From Roseiarcus fermentans (GTDB lineage: Bacteria > Pseudomonadota > Alphaproteobacteria > Rhizobiales > Beijerinckiaceae): DNA of 64,000 nucleotides. The stretch spans positions 255,458-319,457 of the forward strand of contig NZ_QNRK01000001.1 of assembly GCF_003315135.1 (NCBI RefSeq), in the 5' to 3' direction. The translations under genes were made by a program, and so were the position numbers. Position 1 is the stretch's first letter. Every line of letters begins with the position of its first letter. Below are positions 8,723 through 18,031 of the stretch, piece by piece. Below the pieces are notes generated by a model. It saw only the letters and a list, made by a program, of their open reading frames with translations. It made no database searches and was not told the origin of the DNA.

Positions 8723-9721
8723 ATGCAAAGGCGGAAATTGGGCGCGGGCGGCCCGGAGGTCGGCGCGATCGGCCTCGGCTGCATGGGCATGTCGGACTTC
8801 TACGGGCCCGCCGACCGGGCCGAGAGCATCGCGACCATCCACGCGGCGCTCGATTCCGGCGCGACCCTGATCGACACCGGCGACTTCTACGGCCAGGGCC
8901 ACAACGAGATGCTGATCGCCGAGGCGCTGAAGGGGCGGCCGCGCGACAGCTACCAGCTCAGCGTCAAGTTCGGCGCGCTGCGCGATCCGGCGATGAATTT
9001 CATCGGCTACGACGCGCGCCCGGCGGCGGTGAAGAACTTTCTCACCTATTCGCTGAAGAGGCTCGGCGTCGAACACATCGACATCTACCGCCCGGCGCGC
9101 CTCGACCCCGAGGTGCCGATCGAGGACACCGTCGGCGCGATCGCGGAGATGGTTCAGAAGGGCTATGTGCGGGCGATCGGGCTGTCGGAGGTGAACGCCC
9201 GGACGATCCGGCGCGCGGCCGCCGTCCATCCGATCGCCGACCTGCAGATCGAGTATTCGCTGGTGGTGCGGATGGTCGAGGCCGAGATTCTGCCGGCCTG
9301 CCGCGAACTGGGGATCGGAATCACGGCCTATGGCGTGCTGGCGCGCGGGCTGATCTCCGGCCACTGGACCCGCGAGCGCTCGGGCGGGCGCGACTTTCGC
9401 GCCGCCTCGTCGCGCTTTTCCGGGGACAACCTCGAGCACAACCTGACGCTGGTCGAGGCGCTCAGATCCCTGGCGCATCGCCGCGGCGCGAGCGTCGCGG
9501 CGATGGCGGTCGCCTGGGTGATGGCGCGAGGGGGCGACATCGTCCCGCTGGTGGGCGCGAGGAAGCGCGTCCAGTGGGCGGAGTCGGCGGCCGCGGAAAA
9601 CCTCGCCTTCACGGACGCCGATCTCGCGGCGATCGAAGCGGCCGTGCCCAAGGGCGCCGCCAGGGGCGACCGCTACCCGGCGCAGGCCATGGCGCATCTC
9701 GACAGCGAGAAGCGCGACTGA
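8723..9721 (+). CDS. Aldo/keto reductase
   Basis: 332 residues with the NADPH-dependent (alpha/beta)8 aldo/keto reductase pattern. Visible are G-L-G-C-M-G-M-S at the N-terminus, the catalytic pair D51/Y56 in L-I-D-T-G-D-F-Y-G, and K82 in S-V-K-F-G. The fourth catalytic position, usually His, falls in D-I-Y-R-P-A-R-L-D, so the His is absent, a variation frequent in this subgroup. The cofactor-binding end contains V-P-L-V-G-A-R-K-R. A GAGGAGA ribosome binding site precedes the ATG. It reads away from the carotenoid oxygenase and runs into prpE tail-to-tail; the physiological aldehyde is unknown. Confidence 0.9.
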   Translation: MQRRKLGAGGPEVGAIGLGCMGMSDFYGPADRAESIATIHAALDSGATLIDTGDFYGQGHNEMLIAEALKGRPRDSYQLSVKFGALRDPAMNFIGYDARPAAVKNFLTYSLKRLGVEHIDIYRPARLDPEVPIEDTVGAIAEMVQKGYVRAIGLSEVNARTIRRAAAVHPIADLQIEYSLVVRMVEAEILPACRELGIGITAYGVLARGLISGHWTRERSGGRDFRAASSRFSGDNLEHNLTLVEALRSLAHRRGASVAAMAVAWVMARGGDIVPLVGARKRVQWAESAAAENLAFTDADLAAIEAAVPKGAARGDRYPAQAMAHLDSEKRD

Positions 9722-9742
9722 GCCGGCCGTCGCCGGCCGGCT
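9721..9742. terminator. Bidirectional hairpin between aldo/keto reductase and prpE
   Basis: Complementary 8-bp arms, AGCCGGCC (9721-9728) and GGCCGGCT (9735-9742), enclose a 6-nt loop. The first base is the last base of the aldo/keto reductase stop codon and prpE ends 13 bp further on, so one structure can serve both convergent genes. No T-run is present. Confidence 0.5.
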
Positions 9743-9754
9743 CGGAAAGGCCGG

Positions 9755-11653
9755 CTAGACCGCCCGCGCCTCGAGCGCCTCCTTGATCTCGTCGAGCACC
9801 TTCGGGTCCTCGATCGTCGCCGGCGTCGCCCAGGAATCATGGTCGGCGATCTTCTTCATCGTGCCGCGCAGGATCTTGCCGGAGCGCGTCTTGGGCAGGC
9901 GCGCGACCACCAGCGCGACCTTGAACGCCGCCACCGGGCCGATCTTGTCGCGCACCAGCTTGACCACCTCCCGTTCGATCTCCGCGGCCGGCCGGGTGAC
10001 GCCGGCCTTGAGCACGATGAAGCCGCACGGCTGCTCGCCCTTGATGTCGTCCTTGATGCCGAGCACGGCGCATTCGGCGACGTCGGGGTGCGAGGCGACG
10101 ACTTCCTCCATGCCGCCGGTCGAGAGCCTGTGGCCGGCGACGTTGATGATGTCGTCGGTGCGGCCGAGGATGGTCAGATAGCCGTCCGCGTCGATCGTGC
10201 CCGCGTCGGCGGTCTTGTAATAGCCCGGGAATTCCTTGAGGTAGCTTTCCCGCATGCGCTCGTCCTGGCGGTAGAGGGTGGGCAAGCAGCCGGGCGGCAG
10301 CGGCAGCTTGACCACGATCGAGCCCATCTGGCCGACCGGGACCGGGTGGCAGGCCTCGTCGACGATCTCGACGGCGTATCCGGGCATCGGCACGGTCGGC
10401 GAGCCGGGCTTGATCGGCAGCAGGCCGAGGCCGACCGGATTGGCCGCGATCGCCCAGCCCGTCTCGGTCTGCCACCAGTGGTCGACCACGGGCACGCCGA
10501 GCACCTTCTCCGCCCATTCGACCGTGTCGGGGTCGGCGCGCTCGCCGGCGAGGAACAAGGTGTGCATCGAGCTGATGTCGTATTTCGCGAGCAGCGCCGC
10601 CTGCGGGTCCTCCTTGCGCACCGCGCGGAAGGCGGTCGGCGCGGTGAAGAAGGCGCGCACCTTGTACTCCTCGATCACCCGCCAGAACGCCCCGGCGTCG
10701 GGCGTGCCGATCGGCTTGCCCTCATAAAGGACGGTGGTGCAGCCATGCAGCAGCGGCGCATAGACGATGTAGGAATGACCGACCACCCAGCCGATGTCGG
10801 AGGCGGACCAGTAGGCCTCGCCGGGCTTGACGTCGTAGATCGCCGACATCGTCCACTTGAGCGCGACGATGTAGCCGCCGATGTCGCGCACCACCCCCTT
10901 GGGCACCCCGGTCGTGCCCGAGGTGTAGAGGATGTACAGCGGATCGGTCGCCGCGAGGTCGGCGCAGGGCGCGCGTTTTCCCGCCGCCTTCGCGGCCTCG
11001 ACCAGCGTCTTCCAGTCGTGATCGCGCTCCGGATTGATCCGCGCTGCGATCTGCGGGCGCTGGAACACGACGACCGACTGGGTCTTGGCCTTGCTGAGGC
11101 CGATGGCGAGGTCGAGCAGGGGCTTGTATTCGACGATGCGGCCGGGCTCGATGCCGCAGCTCGCGGTCAGGATCACCTTCGGTTCGGCGTCGTCGATGCG
11201 GGTCGCGAGCTCTTTGGCGGCGAAGCCGCCGAACACCACCGAATGGATGGCGCCGATGCGGGCGCAGGCGAGCATGGCGACCACCGCCTCGGGAATCATC
11301 GGCATGTAGATCAGCACGCGGTCGCCGGCGACGACGCCGAGATCCTGCAGCACGGCGGCGAGGGCGGCCGTCTCGTCGAGCAACGCGCCGTAGGTGATCG
11401 TCCGCTTGGTCGCCGTCACCGGGCTGTCGTAATAGATCGCGGGCAGGTCGCCGAGTCCCGCCTCGACATGGCGATCGACGGCGTTGTAACAGGCGTTGAC
11501 GCGCGCGTCGGGAAACCACCGGCCGTAGACGCCGGCTTCGGGGTCGAAAATCCGCTCGGGCGCCTTGATCCAGGAAATCTCGCGCGCGGCCTGGGCCCAA
11601 AAGGCTTGCGGATCGGCGCGCCACTGATCATAGGTCTGCCTGTAGCCACTCAT
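9755..11653 (-). CDS. prpE: Propionate--CoA ligase
   Basis: 632 residues, an acetyl/propionyl-CoA synthetase of the AMP-forming superfamily. The P-loop-like motif Y-T-S-G-T-T-G-V-P-K-G-V lies near residue 245, the W-W-Q-T-E-T-G adenylate block near 395, and the C-terminal catalytic lysine in K-T-R-S-G-K-I-L-R-G near 590. The N-terminal Y-x-x-x-Y-D-x-W-x-x-D-P-x-x-F-W and the overall pattern match PrpE more closely than Acs. It activates propionate, and perhaps acetate, for the methylmalonyl-CoA route. No prpBCD or propionyl-CoA carboxylase genes are nearby. Acetylation control of the conserved lysine is known for the family. Confidence 0.9.
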   Translation of the reverse strand: MSGYRQTYDQWRADPQAFWAQAAREISWIKAPERIFDPEAGVYGRWFPDARVNACYNAVDRHVEAGLGDLPAIYYDSPVTATKRTITYGALLDETAALAAVLQDLGVVAGDRVLIYMPMIPEAVVAMLACARIGAIHSVVFGGFAAKELATRIDDAEPKVILTASCGIEPGRIVEYKPLLDLAIGLSKAKTQSVVVFQRPQIAARINPERDHDWKTLVEAAKAAGKRAPCADLAATDPLYILYTSGTTGVPKGVVRDIGGYIVALKWTMSAIYDVKPGEAYWSASDIGWVVGHSYIVYAPLLHGCTTVLYEGKPIGTPDAGAFWRVIEEYKVRAFFTAPTAFRAVRKEDPQAALLAKYDISSMHTLFLAGERADPDTVEWAEKVLGVPVVDHWWQTETGWAIAANPVGLGLLPIKPGSPTVPMPGYAVEIVDEACHPVPVGQMGSIVVKLPLPPGCLPTLYRQDERMRESYLKEFPGYYKTADAGTIDADGYLTILGRTDDIINVAGHRLSTGGMEEVVASHPDVAECAVLGIKDDIKGEQPCGFIVLKAGVTRPAAEIEREVVKLVRDKIGPVAAFKVALVVARLPKTRSGKILRGTMKKIADHDSWATPATIEDPKVLDEIKEALEARAV

Positions 11654-11788
11654 GCGTCTTCACTCCCGTCGCCGCCGTTGTCGTCGAAGTCGCGGCAATT
11701 TCGCGCCGGACGCGGTGAAGCGCAACGCCGCCGGGCTAAAACTAACGGCTTAGGTCACATTTCCATGCGGGGGAGCGTCTGAGGCGCA

Positions 11789-12544
11789 ATGTCGGGGGAA
11801 ATGGACTTCTACCTCGTCGCGATCCCTGCGGTGATCGTTCTCGGACTGTCGAAAGGCGGCTTTACCGGCCTGAGTTCGCTGGCGATGCCGATGCTGTCGC
11901 TGGTGACCTCGCCGGTTCGGGCGGCGGCGATCGTCCTGCCGGTGCTGATCGTCCAGGACTGGGTGAGCGTATGGGCGTTCCGACGCGACTTTTCGTCGCG
12001 GAACCTCCTGATCCTGATTCCCGCCTCGATGCTCGGCATCGCCGCCGGCTGGCTCCTCGCCGCGCGCGTCAGCGAGGACGCGGTCCGGCTCGCGGTCGGC
12101 GTCATCTCGATCGCCTTCGTCGTCTACATGCTCCTGCGCGACCGGCTCGGCCGCGCGGCGGTCGATCGGCCCGGCGTGCCCTCCGGCGTGCTGTGGGGCG
12201 CCGTCGCCGGCTTCACCAGCTTCATCAGCCACGCCGGCGCGCCGCCGTTCCAGGTCTACGTCATGCCGCAGAACCTGAAACCGCGTATCTTCGCCGGTAC
12301 AGCGACGATGTTCTTCGCCGCGGTCAATCTCATCAAGCTGCCGCCCTACTTCCTGCTCGGGCAGTTCAGCCGCGACAACCTGAAGGTCTCGCTGGCGCTC
12401 GTCCCCGTCGCGGTGCTGTCGACCTTCGCCGGCGTGTGGCTGGTTCGCCGGGTCGACTCGAACCGGTTCTACGCCATCATCCTCGTCATCACTTTCGGGA
12501 TCGGGGTCAAGCTGACATGGGACGCGCTGGGGGCGCTGCTTTAG
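11789..12544 (+). CDS. TauE/SafE family sulfite/organic anion exporter
   Basis: 251 residues, almost entirely hydrophobic helices. The pattern is that of TauE/SafE (DUF81) permeases: an N-terminal G-L-S-K-G-G-F-T-G-L half and a second half with G-F-T-S-F-I-S-H-A-G-A-P-P-F-Q-V-Y-V, the two pseudo-repeats of the family. About eight membrane helices are expected in the inner membrane. Members export sulfite, sulfoacetate or related anions; no sulfonate or taurine gene is adjacent, so the substrate is open. It starts 135 bp from divergent prpE. Confidence 0.9.
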   Translation: MSGEMDFYLVAIPAVIVLGLSKGGFTGLSSLAMPMLSLVTSPVRAAAIVLPVLIVQDWVSVWAFRRDFSSRNLLILIPASMLGIAAGWLLAARVSEDAVRLAVGVISIAFVVYMLLRDRLGRAAVDRPGVPSGVLWGAVAGFTSFISHAGAPPFQVYVMPQNLKPRIFAGTATMFFAAVNLIKLPPYFLLGQFSRDNLKVSLALVPVAVLSTFAGVWLVRRVDSNRFYAIILVITFGIGVKLTWDALGALL

Positions 12545-12748
12545 GACAGTTCCGCGTTCCCCCTCGCCCATCGGCGCCGCTTCGCCTTTCGTTGATCCGG
12601 ACGCCGAACCCCTCGCCAGAGGCCATCGAAGCGGTATGATGCGCCCCGACCGTCGCCGCGTGGCGCCGCTCTGGAAGGCGGTTGGTCGCGTCGCGAACCC
12701 CCCGGGGGGGTCCCGATCCGTCCCGAAGGGTGTGGGTAGAGGAATCCG

Positions 12749-14389
12749 ATGTCCCAGTCGTCCTATGAGCGCGATCTCGATCGCAACGCCGCGAATTTCC
12801 AGCCGCTGACGCCGCTGACCTATCTCGAGCGCGCGGCGCAGGTGTTTCCCGATCGGCTCGCGATCGCGCACGGGCCCCTTCGCCGCAGCTACCGCGAATT
12901 TCACGCGCGCTCGAAACAACTCGCCTCGGCGCTGGCGAAGCGCGGCTTCGTCCGCGGCGACACGGTCGCGGCGATGCTCGCCAACACGCCGGCGATGCTC
13001 GAGTGCCACTACGGCGTGCCGATGTGCGGCGCGGCGCTCAGCACGATGAACACCCGCCTCGACGCCGCCGCGATCGCCTTCATGCTCGACCACGGCGAGG
13101 CGAAGGCGGTTGTCGTCGACCGCGAATTCTCGAAGGTCATGGCGGAGGCGCTGAAGCTCGCCAACGTCCGACCGCTGGTGATCGACTACGACGACCCGGA
13201 ATACGACGGGTCTGGCGAGCGGATCGGCGCGATCGAATATGAAGCCCTGCTGGCCGAGGGCGACGAATCCTACGAGCGGGCGTTCCCGCTCGACGAGTGG
13301 GACGCCATCGCGCTCAACTACACGTCCGGCACCACCGGCGATCCAAAAGGCGTCGTCTATCACCACCGCGGCGCAGCCCTCCTGGCGATGGGCAACATCG
13401 TCACCGCCGACATGGGCCGGCATCCGGTCTATCTGTGGACGCTGCCGATGTTCCACTGCAACGGCTGGTGTTTCCCGTGGTCGATCAGCGTCAAGGCGGG
13501 CGTTCACGTCTGCCTCAGGCAGGTCCGCGCCAAGACGCTTTACGACCTGATCGACGAGCACAAGGTGACGCACCTCTGCGGCGCGCCGATCGTGATGTCG
13601 ATCCTGCTCAACGCGCGCGAGAGCGAGCGCAAGCCCCTGCCGCATCTGGTGCGGTTCTTCACCGCCGCCGCGCCGCCGCCGGCCGCCGTGCTCAAGGCGA
13701 TGCGCGCGGCGGGCTTCGAGGTCACGCATCTCTACGGCCTGACCGAGGTCTACGGACCGGCCGTCGTCAACGACTGGAAGGACGAGTGGAACGCGCTCGA
13801 GGCGGAAGAGCAGGCCCATCTCAAGGCCCGCCAGGGCGTCCGCTACCATGCGCTCGACGCCCTCGACGTGATGGACCCGGACACGATGGCGCCGACCCCC
13901 GCCGACGGGAAGACGATGGGCGAGGTCATGTTCCGCGGCAACGTGGTGATGAAGGGCTATTTCAAGAACAAGTCCGCCACCGAACGGGCCTTCGCCGGCG
14001 GCTGGTTCCATTCCGGCGATCTCGGGGTCAAGCATCCCGACGGCTACATTCAGCTGCGCGACCGGTCGAAGGACATCATCATCTCGGGCGGCGAGAACAT
14101 CTCGTCGATCGAGGTCGAGGACGCGCTGTTCGAGCATCCCGGCGTCCAGCTCGCCGCCGTGGTGGCCCGGCCGGACGAGAAATGGGGCGAGACCCCGTGC
14201 GCCTTCGTGGAGATGAAACCCGGAGAGACGGCGACCGAGGAGGAGCTGAAAGCGTGGTGCCGGCAGCGGCTCGCGCACTACAAGTGCCCGCGCACGGTCG
14301 TGTTCGCCGACATCCCGAAGACGTCGACCGGCAAGGTGCAGAAATTCGCCCTGCGGGAGCGCGCGCGACGCCTCGGCGACACGGCCTGA
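12749..14389 (+). CDS. AMP-dependent acyl-CoA synthetase (medium/long-chain fatty acid--CoA ligase type)
   Basis: 546 residues. Motif order is normal: Y-T-S-G-T-T-G-D-P-K-G-V near residue 190, H-L-Y-G-L-T-E-V-Y-G (about 330), G-W-F-H-S-G-D-L-G and R-S-K-D-I-I-I-S-G-G-E-N-I (about 440), and the C-terminal catalytic lysine in P-K-T-S-T-G-K-V-Q-K near 530. The closest recognised group contains fatty-acid and methylmercaptopropionate (DmdB-like) CoA ligases; chain length cannot be told. A CHAD gene begins 4 bp after its stop, suggesting one transcript. Confidence 0.88.
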   Translation: MSQSSYERDLDRNAANFQPLTPLTYLERAAQVFPDRLAIAHGPLRRSYREFHARSKQLASALAKRGFVRGDTVAAMLANTPAMLECHYGVPMCGAALSTMNTRLDAAAIAFMLDHGEAKAVVVDREFSKVMAEALKLANVRPLVIDYDDPEYDGSGERIGAIEYEALLAEGDESYERAFPLDEWDAIALNYTSGTTGDPKGVVYHHRGAALLAMGNIVTADMGRHPVYLWTLPMFHCNGWCFPWSISVKAGVHVCLRQVRAKTLYDLIDEHKVTHLCGAPIVMSILLNARESERKPLPHLVRFFTAAAPPPAAVLKAMRAAGFEVTHLYGLTEVYGPAVVNDWKDEWNALEAEEQAHLKARQGVRYHALDALDVMDPDTMAPTPADGKTMGEVMFRGNVVMKGYFKNKSATERAFAGGWFHSGDLGVKHPDGYIQLRDRSKDIIISGGENISSIEVEDALFEHPGVQLAAVVARPDEKWGETPCAFVEMKPGETATEEELKAWCRQRLAHYKCPRTVVFADIPKTSTGKVQKFALRERARRLGDTA

Positions 14390-14393
14390 CGTC

Positions 14394-15311
14394 GTGGAAA
14401 CGCAACCCTGGCCGGGATACTGCCGCGCGCTGCTGGCGTCGTCGGTCGCGTCGTCCGCGGCGCGTTTCCCCGGCCGCGGCGAGGAGGCGCCGGAGCGCGT
14501 CCACGGCGTGCGCAAGAGCCTGAAGGAATCGCGCGCCCTCGCGCGGTTGTTCCTGCCGAGCATCGGCGAGCCGGCCCGGGTGACGATCGCCGCGCTCGCG
14601 GTCGTCAGACGCCGGATCGGCCGCGCTCGCGACCTCGACGTCATGGAAGGCCGCATCGAGCGCCTCGCGCCGCCGCCGGAGATCGCGGCGCCGCTGCGCG
14701 ACGCGATCGACCGTGAGCGCGCGGCCGCGCAGCGCGCCCACACCAGTTTCGCCACCGCCGCCTCGCGCGCCCAGCTCCAGGCGATCGTCAAGCGCCTCGA
14801 GGGGTGGGATCTGAGCCCGGTCGCGGACGCCGACATCGCCGAGGCGGCGGCGCGCACCTTCCGGCAGGCCGTGCGGCGCGGCCGCCTCGCCTTCGACGAC
14901 GGCGATCCGGCGGCGCTGCACGCGTTACGGTCCCGCGTCGTCGACTTGCGCTATCAGCTGTCCGCCCTCGCTCCGGCTTGGCCCGCGACCCTCGACGCCC
15001 ACTCCGAGGCGTTGAACGCGCTCCGCGACACGCTCGGCGATTACAACGACCTGGACGTCCTGGGACGCTTCGCGGCCGAACGCGGCGGGCTTTCGCCCGA
15101 AGCGCTCGCGACCTTCCACGAACGCCTCGACTCGAAGCAGCGCAAGCTGAAACGGCGCGCCGCGATCGAATTCGAGCGGCTGTTCGCCGCCGAGACGCCC
15201 GATGCGTTCGCAGCGCGCCTCGCCGTCTATCTCAGGCATCCCCTGGGCAAGCTCGCGCCGCCGCGTCCGAAGTCTTCGGAACGCCTGGCCTCGCCGCCCG
15301 TCACCGCGTGA
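14394..15311 (+). CDS. CHAD domain protein
   Basis: 305 residues from a GTG four bases after the acyl-CoA ligase. CHAD (conserved histidine alpha-helical) domains are polyphosphate-binding helical bundles. Here V-H-G-V-R-K-S-L-K-E-S-R-A-L-A-R-L-F near residue 33 supplies the first conserved His/basic cluster. The second half has L-H-A-L-R-S-R-V-V-D-L-R-Y, then L-G-D-Y-N-D-L-D-V-L. No CYTH triphosphatase domain is attached. A role in polyphosphate-granule association is known for some members; here it is inferred only. It converges on the DUF1674 gene. Confidence 0.85.
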   Translation: METQPWPGYCRALLASSVASSAARFPGRGEEAPERVHGVRKSLKESRALARLFLPSIGEPARVTIAALAVVRRRIGRARDLDVMEGRIERLAPPPEIAAPLRDAIDRERAAAQRAHTSFATAASRAQLQAIVKRLEGWDLSPVADADIAEAAARTFRQAVRRGRLAFDDGDPAALHALRSRVVDLRYQLSALAPAWPATLDAHSEALNALRDTLGDYNDLDVLGRFAAERGGLSPEALATFHERLDSKQRKLKRRAAIEFERLFAAETPDAFAARLAVYLRHPLGKLAPPRPKSSERLASPPVTA

Positions 15312-15353
15312 TCGATGCGGCCCGCGCCGGGCGGCGGCGGGCGAAAGCCGGCT

Positions 15354-15575
15354 TCAGAAATCCACCGCCAGCCCTTTCACCTCCCAGTCGCCGTAGCGGA
15401 CCGGATCGCAGCCGCCGCGACCGGCGATTTCGCGCGGGCGCTCCGGCTCGCGCCGCAGCCGTCGCGCCTCGGCTTCGGCGAGCGCCCGTTTCGCCGCCGG
15501 CGGCAAGACCCGCGCCGGCGGAATCGGTTCGTCTCCCCTTGCGATCGGGCCCGAAATCTCGTCGCTCGCACTCAC
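15354..15575 (-). CDS. DUF1674 / SdhAF4-type succinate dehydrogenase assembly factor
   Basis: 73 residues from GTG 15575. The conserved C-terminal block is present: R-G-G-C-D-P-V-R-Y-G-D-W-E-V-K-G at about residues 52-67, ending in D-F, the hallmark of the DUF1674/SDHAF4 family, which helps mature flavinylated SdhA in complex II. Usually the third residue of the G-G-x-D-P block is Leu or Pro; here it is Cys. The preceding part is an unstructured Pro/Arg-rich leader. sdh genes are not in the window. Confidence 0.85.
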   Translation of the reverse strand: MSASDEISGPIARGDEPIPPARVLPPAAKRALAEAEARRLRREPERPREIAGRGGCDPVRYGDWEVKGLAVDF

Positions 15576-16030
15576 GGTTCTCTCCTGCGCACATCCCCGG
15601 GACGGCCCATTCTATTTGCAGCGCGAGGCGTTCATCAATGCGCCCGTCCGATCGGCCCCGACCCGGGTTGCGGGCGTGCGCCGGGTCCAGCGTCGGACGT
15701 TCCGGTCGAACGCTGCCGGCGGCCAATCAGAAACTCCACAGACAATCGTGCGCCGGGATGCGAACAGCCTCGCGCGCCGCCCAACAGGCGCTCCCGCTCC
15801 GGTCAAGTACAATATGGTCCTGGATTCCCATCCGGCCGATCGGCGCGGCGGAGAGGAGCAGATTAGCCAACACCTTTCTCATGGTCAACTTTTCTTGACG
15901 TCCGAGCGAGAGACGTCGGGACGCATGGTCGCCTTTCGCCATCGAGAGAAAATCCCTTTGGCGGCTTGCGTTGCGGCGCAAAAATCGTCTACTGAAAAAG
16001 CCTTCATAATGGCGATCGGGATTAGAGGTC
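15576..16030. other. 455-bp intergenic region upstream of the polysaccharide cluster
   Basis: No convincing gene is seen on either strand. The last 130 bp are more AT-rich than the surroundings and hold the likely promoter and leader for the rightward glycosyltransferase genes starting at 16031. No clear operator repeat was found. Confidence 0.5.
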
Positions 16031-18031
16031 ATGGCCGACCGCAAACAACGTTGGTTCGGGATGTTGAACGGATCAACATTGCGCGCACTGGAAACAAAGC
16101 CCTTTACTCAGACTGCACGTGCGTTTCTGACGGACGGCGGGCCTGAGCGGCCGGCCGGGGATGAGGCTACGGAGAGGCGCTCCGGCGCCCCGCCGTTGGC
16201 TGCCGACCCGCCGCAGGTCGAAGACGCTTCACCGCCGCCGCTCGCGGCCGCCCCCTCTGCCGAGGTCGCTTCGCCAGCGCCGCCCGCCGCGCCGCTGCGA
16301 TCCCAAGAGGCTTTGCCTGCGCCCGGATTCGAAGAGGCTCCGGCCGAATTCGTCACCGAGGAAAGCAGCGTCGAGCTGTGGTCGCCGGCGGCGCAGCAGC
16401 TCCACGAAATTCCCAGCCTCGACGGGGAATGGATCGCGGCCAAGCCTTTGCGCGAACAAAGCCTTCTCAGGCTCATGTTGACGCACGACGCCATCCGGTC
16501 GGCGCTCAGCGACGGGCCCGTGGTGGAAGTGCGGGCCTCGGCGGACGGCCGACTGGATTGCCTTGTGCCTTTCGCCGCCGCCATGGAAGTGAATGCGAAC
16601 GATTCGAAGGAAGCCCAGCGCGCGATTCGTAGCCTGAAGAACGACATCAGCATGTTGTTCCTCCACAACGCCTTGCAGTATCTGACCGAGACGCGACAGT
16701 TTCTCGGCCTCTGCTTCTCGAAGCTGGCCATCGGCGGCGTGCTGGTGATCAGCGTGCCGCATCAGTTTCTCTACGAGCGCAAGCTGAGGCTTCCCTCGCG
16801 GCGCAACCGCTTCCACAGGCGTTTCTACACGTCGAACGTCCTCCTGGCCGATGTCGAGGAAGCGATCGACCCAAGCGAATTTCGCGTGCGGTTTCTCGGC
16901 GAGAGCGACGCCGGATACCCTTACCGGGAAGGGCTCGGCGGCAGCCCCGGCGGCGGGCAAGACATCCTGCTCGCGGTCGAGAGACTCGAGCGGCCGCCGT
17001 GGCGCGGCGACATGGACAACGATGAAATCTGGACCGGAACGCCGACCAAACCGCCGCGCTTTCTGCCGCTCGATCGCAAGGCGCCGACGCAGATCAGAAT
17101 CATCGCGCCCGATCCGCTGGCGGCGAAGCGCATCATCCTGGTGAAGCTCGACCACCGCGGCGATTTCATGATGGCGACCCAAGCGTTCCAGACGCTGCGG
17201 ACGGGCTTCGAGACGGCCCACCTGACGCTGGTGTGCGGGTCCTGGAACGCCGCGGAAGCGGAGCGGAGCGGGTATTTCGACGAAGTGATCCCGTTCGATT
17301 TCTTCGCCGAGGACGACTCGGCCCGAACCGAAATGCCGCCGCGCGCGGCGCTGATCGCCGAATTCGGCAAGCGCATGGCGGGCAAGCCGTACGACCTCGC
17401 CATCGACCTGCGCCTCTACGACGACACGCGAGAACTGCTTCAGAAGATCGAGGCGCGCAATCGCGCGGGGTTCGACCGGTACGATGCGTTCCCCTGGCTG
17501 ACCATTCGTCTGAACACGCCGAGCGCCTCCGACGACGATCGGGGCGAGACCGGCGTGATCCCGGCGAACGTGTTCCACGCCTCCACCGCGACCGGGCACA
17601 AGGCCTATGAGATCGCGTTCGAGGAGCCGTTCACGCCGGCCGGCCAGCAGACCTTGATCTGGGGACCTTATCAGCAGCTCAAGCCCGGTCGATACCAGCT
17701 CGAGTGCCTGATCGACCCGCTGGGGGACGAGTTCGATCTGGCTTTCGACATCGTCAAGGATCACGGGACGGTGACGATCGCCGCCGGATTGCTGCCGGTC
17801 AGGCGGAAGGCGCGCCCGATCATCGATCTGATGGTGGTCGAAACCATTCCGGAATTCGAGCTTCGATTGTTCGGCCGGGCCGCAGTTCCGGTCAAGCCGT
17901 TCCGGTTCCGCGGCCTTCGCTACACCCGCCCGGGCGTTTTCCGCGGCGTGCATCAGAGCGAAGCGATGGTCTTGCTGGCTCACCTCGTTCAGATGCGGAT
18001 GCACGACGCATTCACGACGGAACTGGTGTGA
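16031..18031 (+). CDS. Methyltransferase-like / GT9 glycosyltransferase N-terminal half with inserted beta-sandwich-like module
   Basis: 666 residues. After a Pro/Ala-rich leader (about 35-110) comes a methyltransferase-like region (about 200-315) with F-L-H-N-A-L-Q-Y-L and G-G-V-L-V-I-S-V-P-H. From residue about 365, R-I-I-L-V-K-L-D-H-R-G-D-F begins the first Rossmann half of a GT9 (heptosyltransferase-like) enzyme. At about 515-640 lies a module with W-G-P-Y-Q-Q-L-K-P-G-R-Y, which recurs twice in the GT4 gene downstream. The frame ends just where the second GT9 half should begin; that half is encoded by the next gene in a TGATG overlap. The two products presumably act together in surface-polysaccharide assembly. 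Acceptor and sugar are unknown. Confidence 0.7.
   Translation: MADRKQRWFGMLNGSTLRALETKPFTQTARAFLTDGGPERPAGDEATERRSGAPPLAADPPQVEDASPPPLAAAPSAEVASPAPPAAPLRSQEALPAPGFEEAPAEFVTEESSVELWSPAAQQLHEIPSLDGEWIAAKPLREQSLLRLMLTHDAIRSALSDGPVVEVRASADGRLDCLVPFAAAMEVNANDSKEAQRAIRSLKNDISMLFLHNALQYLTETRQFLGLCFSKLAIGGVLVISVPHQFLYERKLRLPSRRNRFHRRFYTSNVLLADVEEAIDPSEFRVRFLGESDAGYPYREGLGGSPGGGQDILLAVERLERPPWRGDMDNDEIWTGTPTKPPRFLPLDRKAPTQIRIIAPDPLAAKRIILVKLDHRGDFMMATQAFQTLRTGFETAHLTLVCGSWNAAEAERSGYFDEVIPFDFFAEDDSARTEMPPRAALIAEFGKRMAGKPYDLAIDLRLYDDTRELLQKIEARNRAGFDRYDAFPWLTIRLNTPSASDDDRGETGVIPANVFHASTATGHKAYEIAFEEPFTPAGQQTLIWGPYQQLKPGRYQLECLIDPLGDEFDLAFDIVKDHGTVTIAAGLLPVRRKARPIIDLMVVETIPEFELRLFGRAAVPVKPFRFRGLRYTRPGVFRGVHQSEAMVLLAHLVQMRMHDAFTTELV

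Noticed and set aside
11750-14857. A 1035-residue minus-strand open frame opposite the acyl-CoA ligase
   Set aside because: It lies antisense to the exporter, ligase and CHAD genes with low-complexity charged text and no recognisable motif.
15616-16146. A 176-residue plus-strand frame before the glycosyltransferase cluster
   Set aside because: It runs out of phase into the first cluster gene and shows no domain or ribosome binding site.
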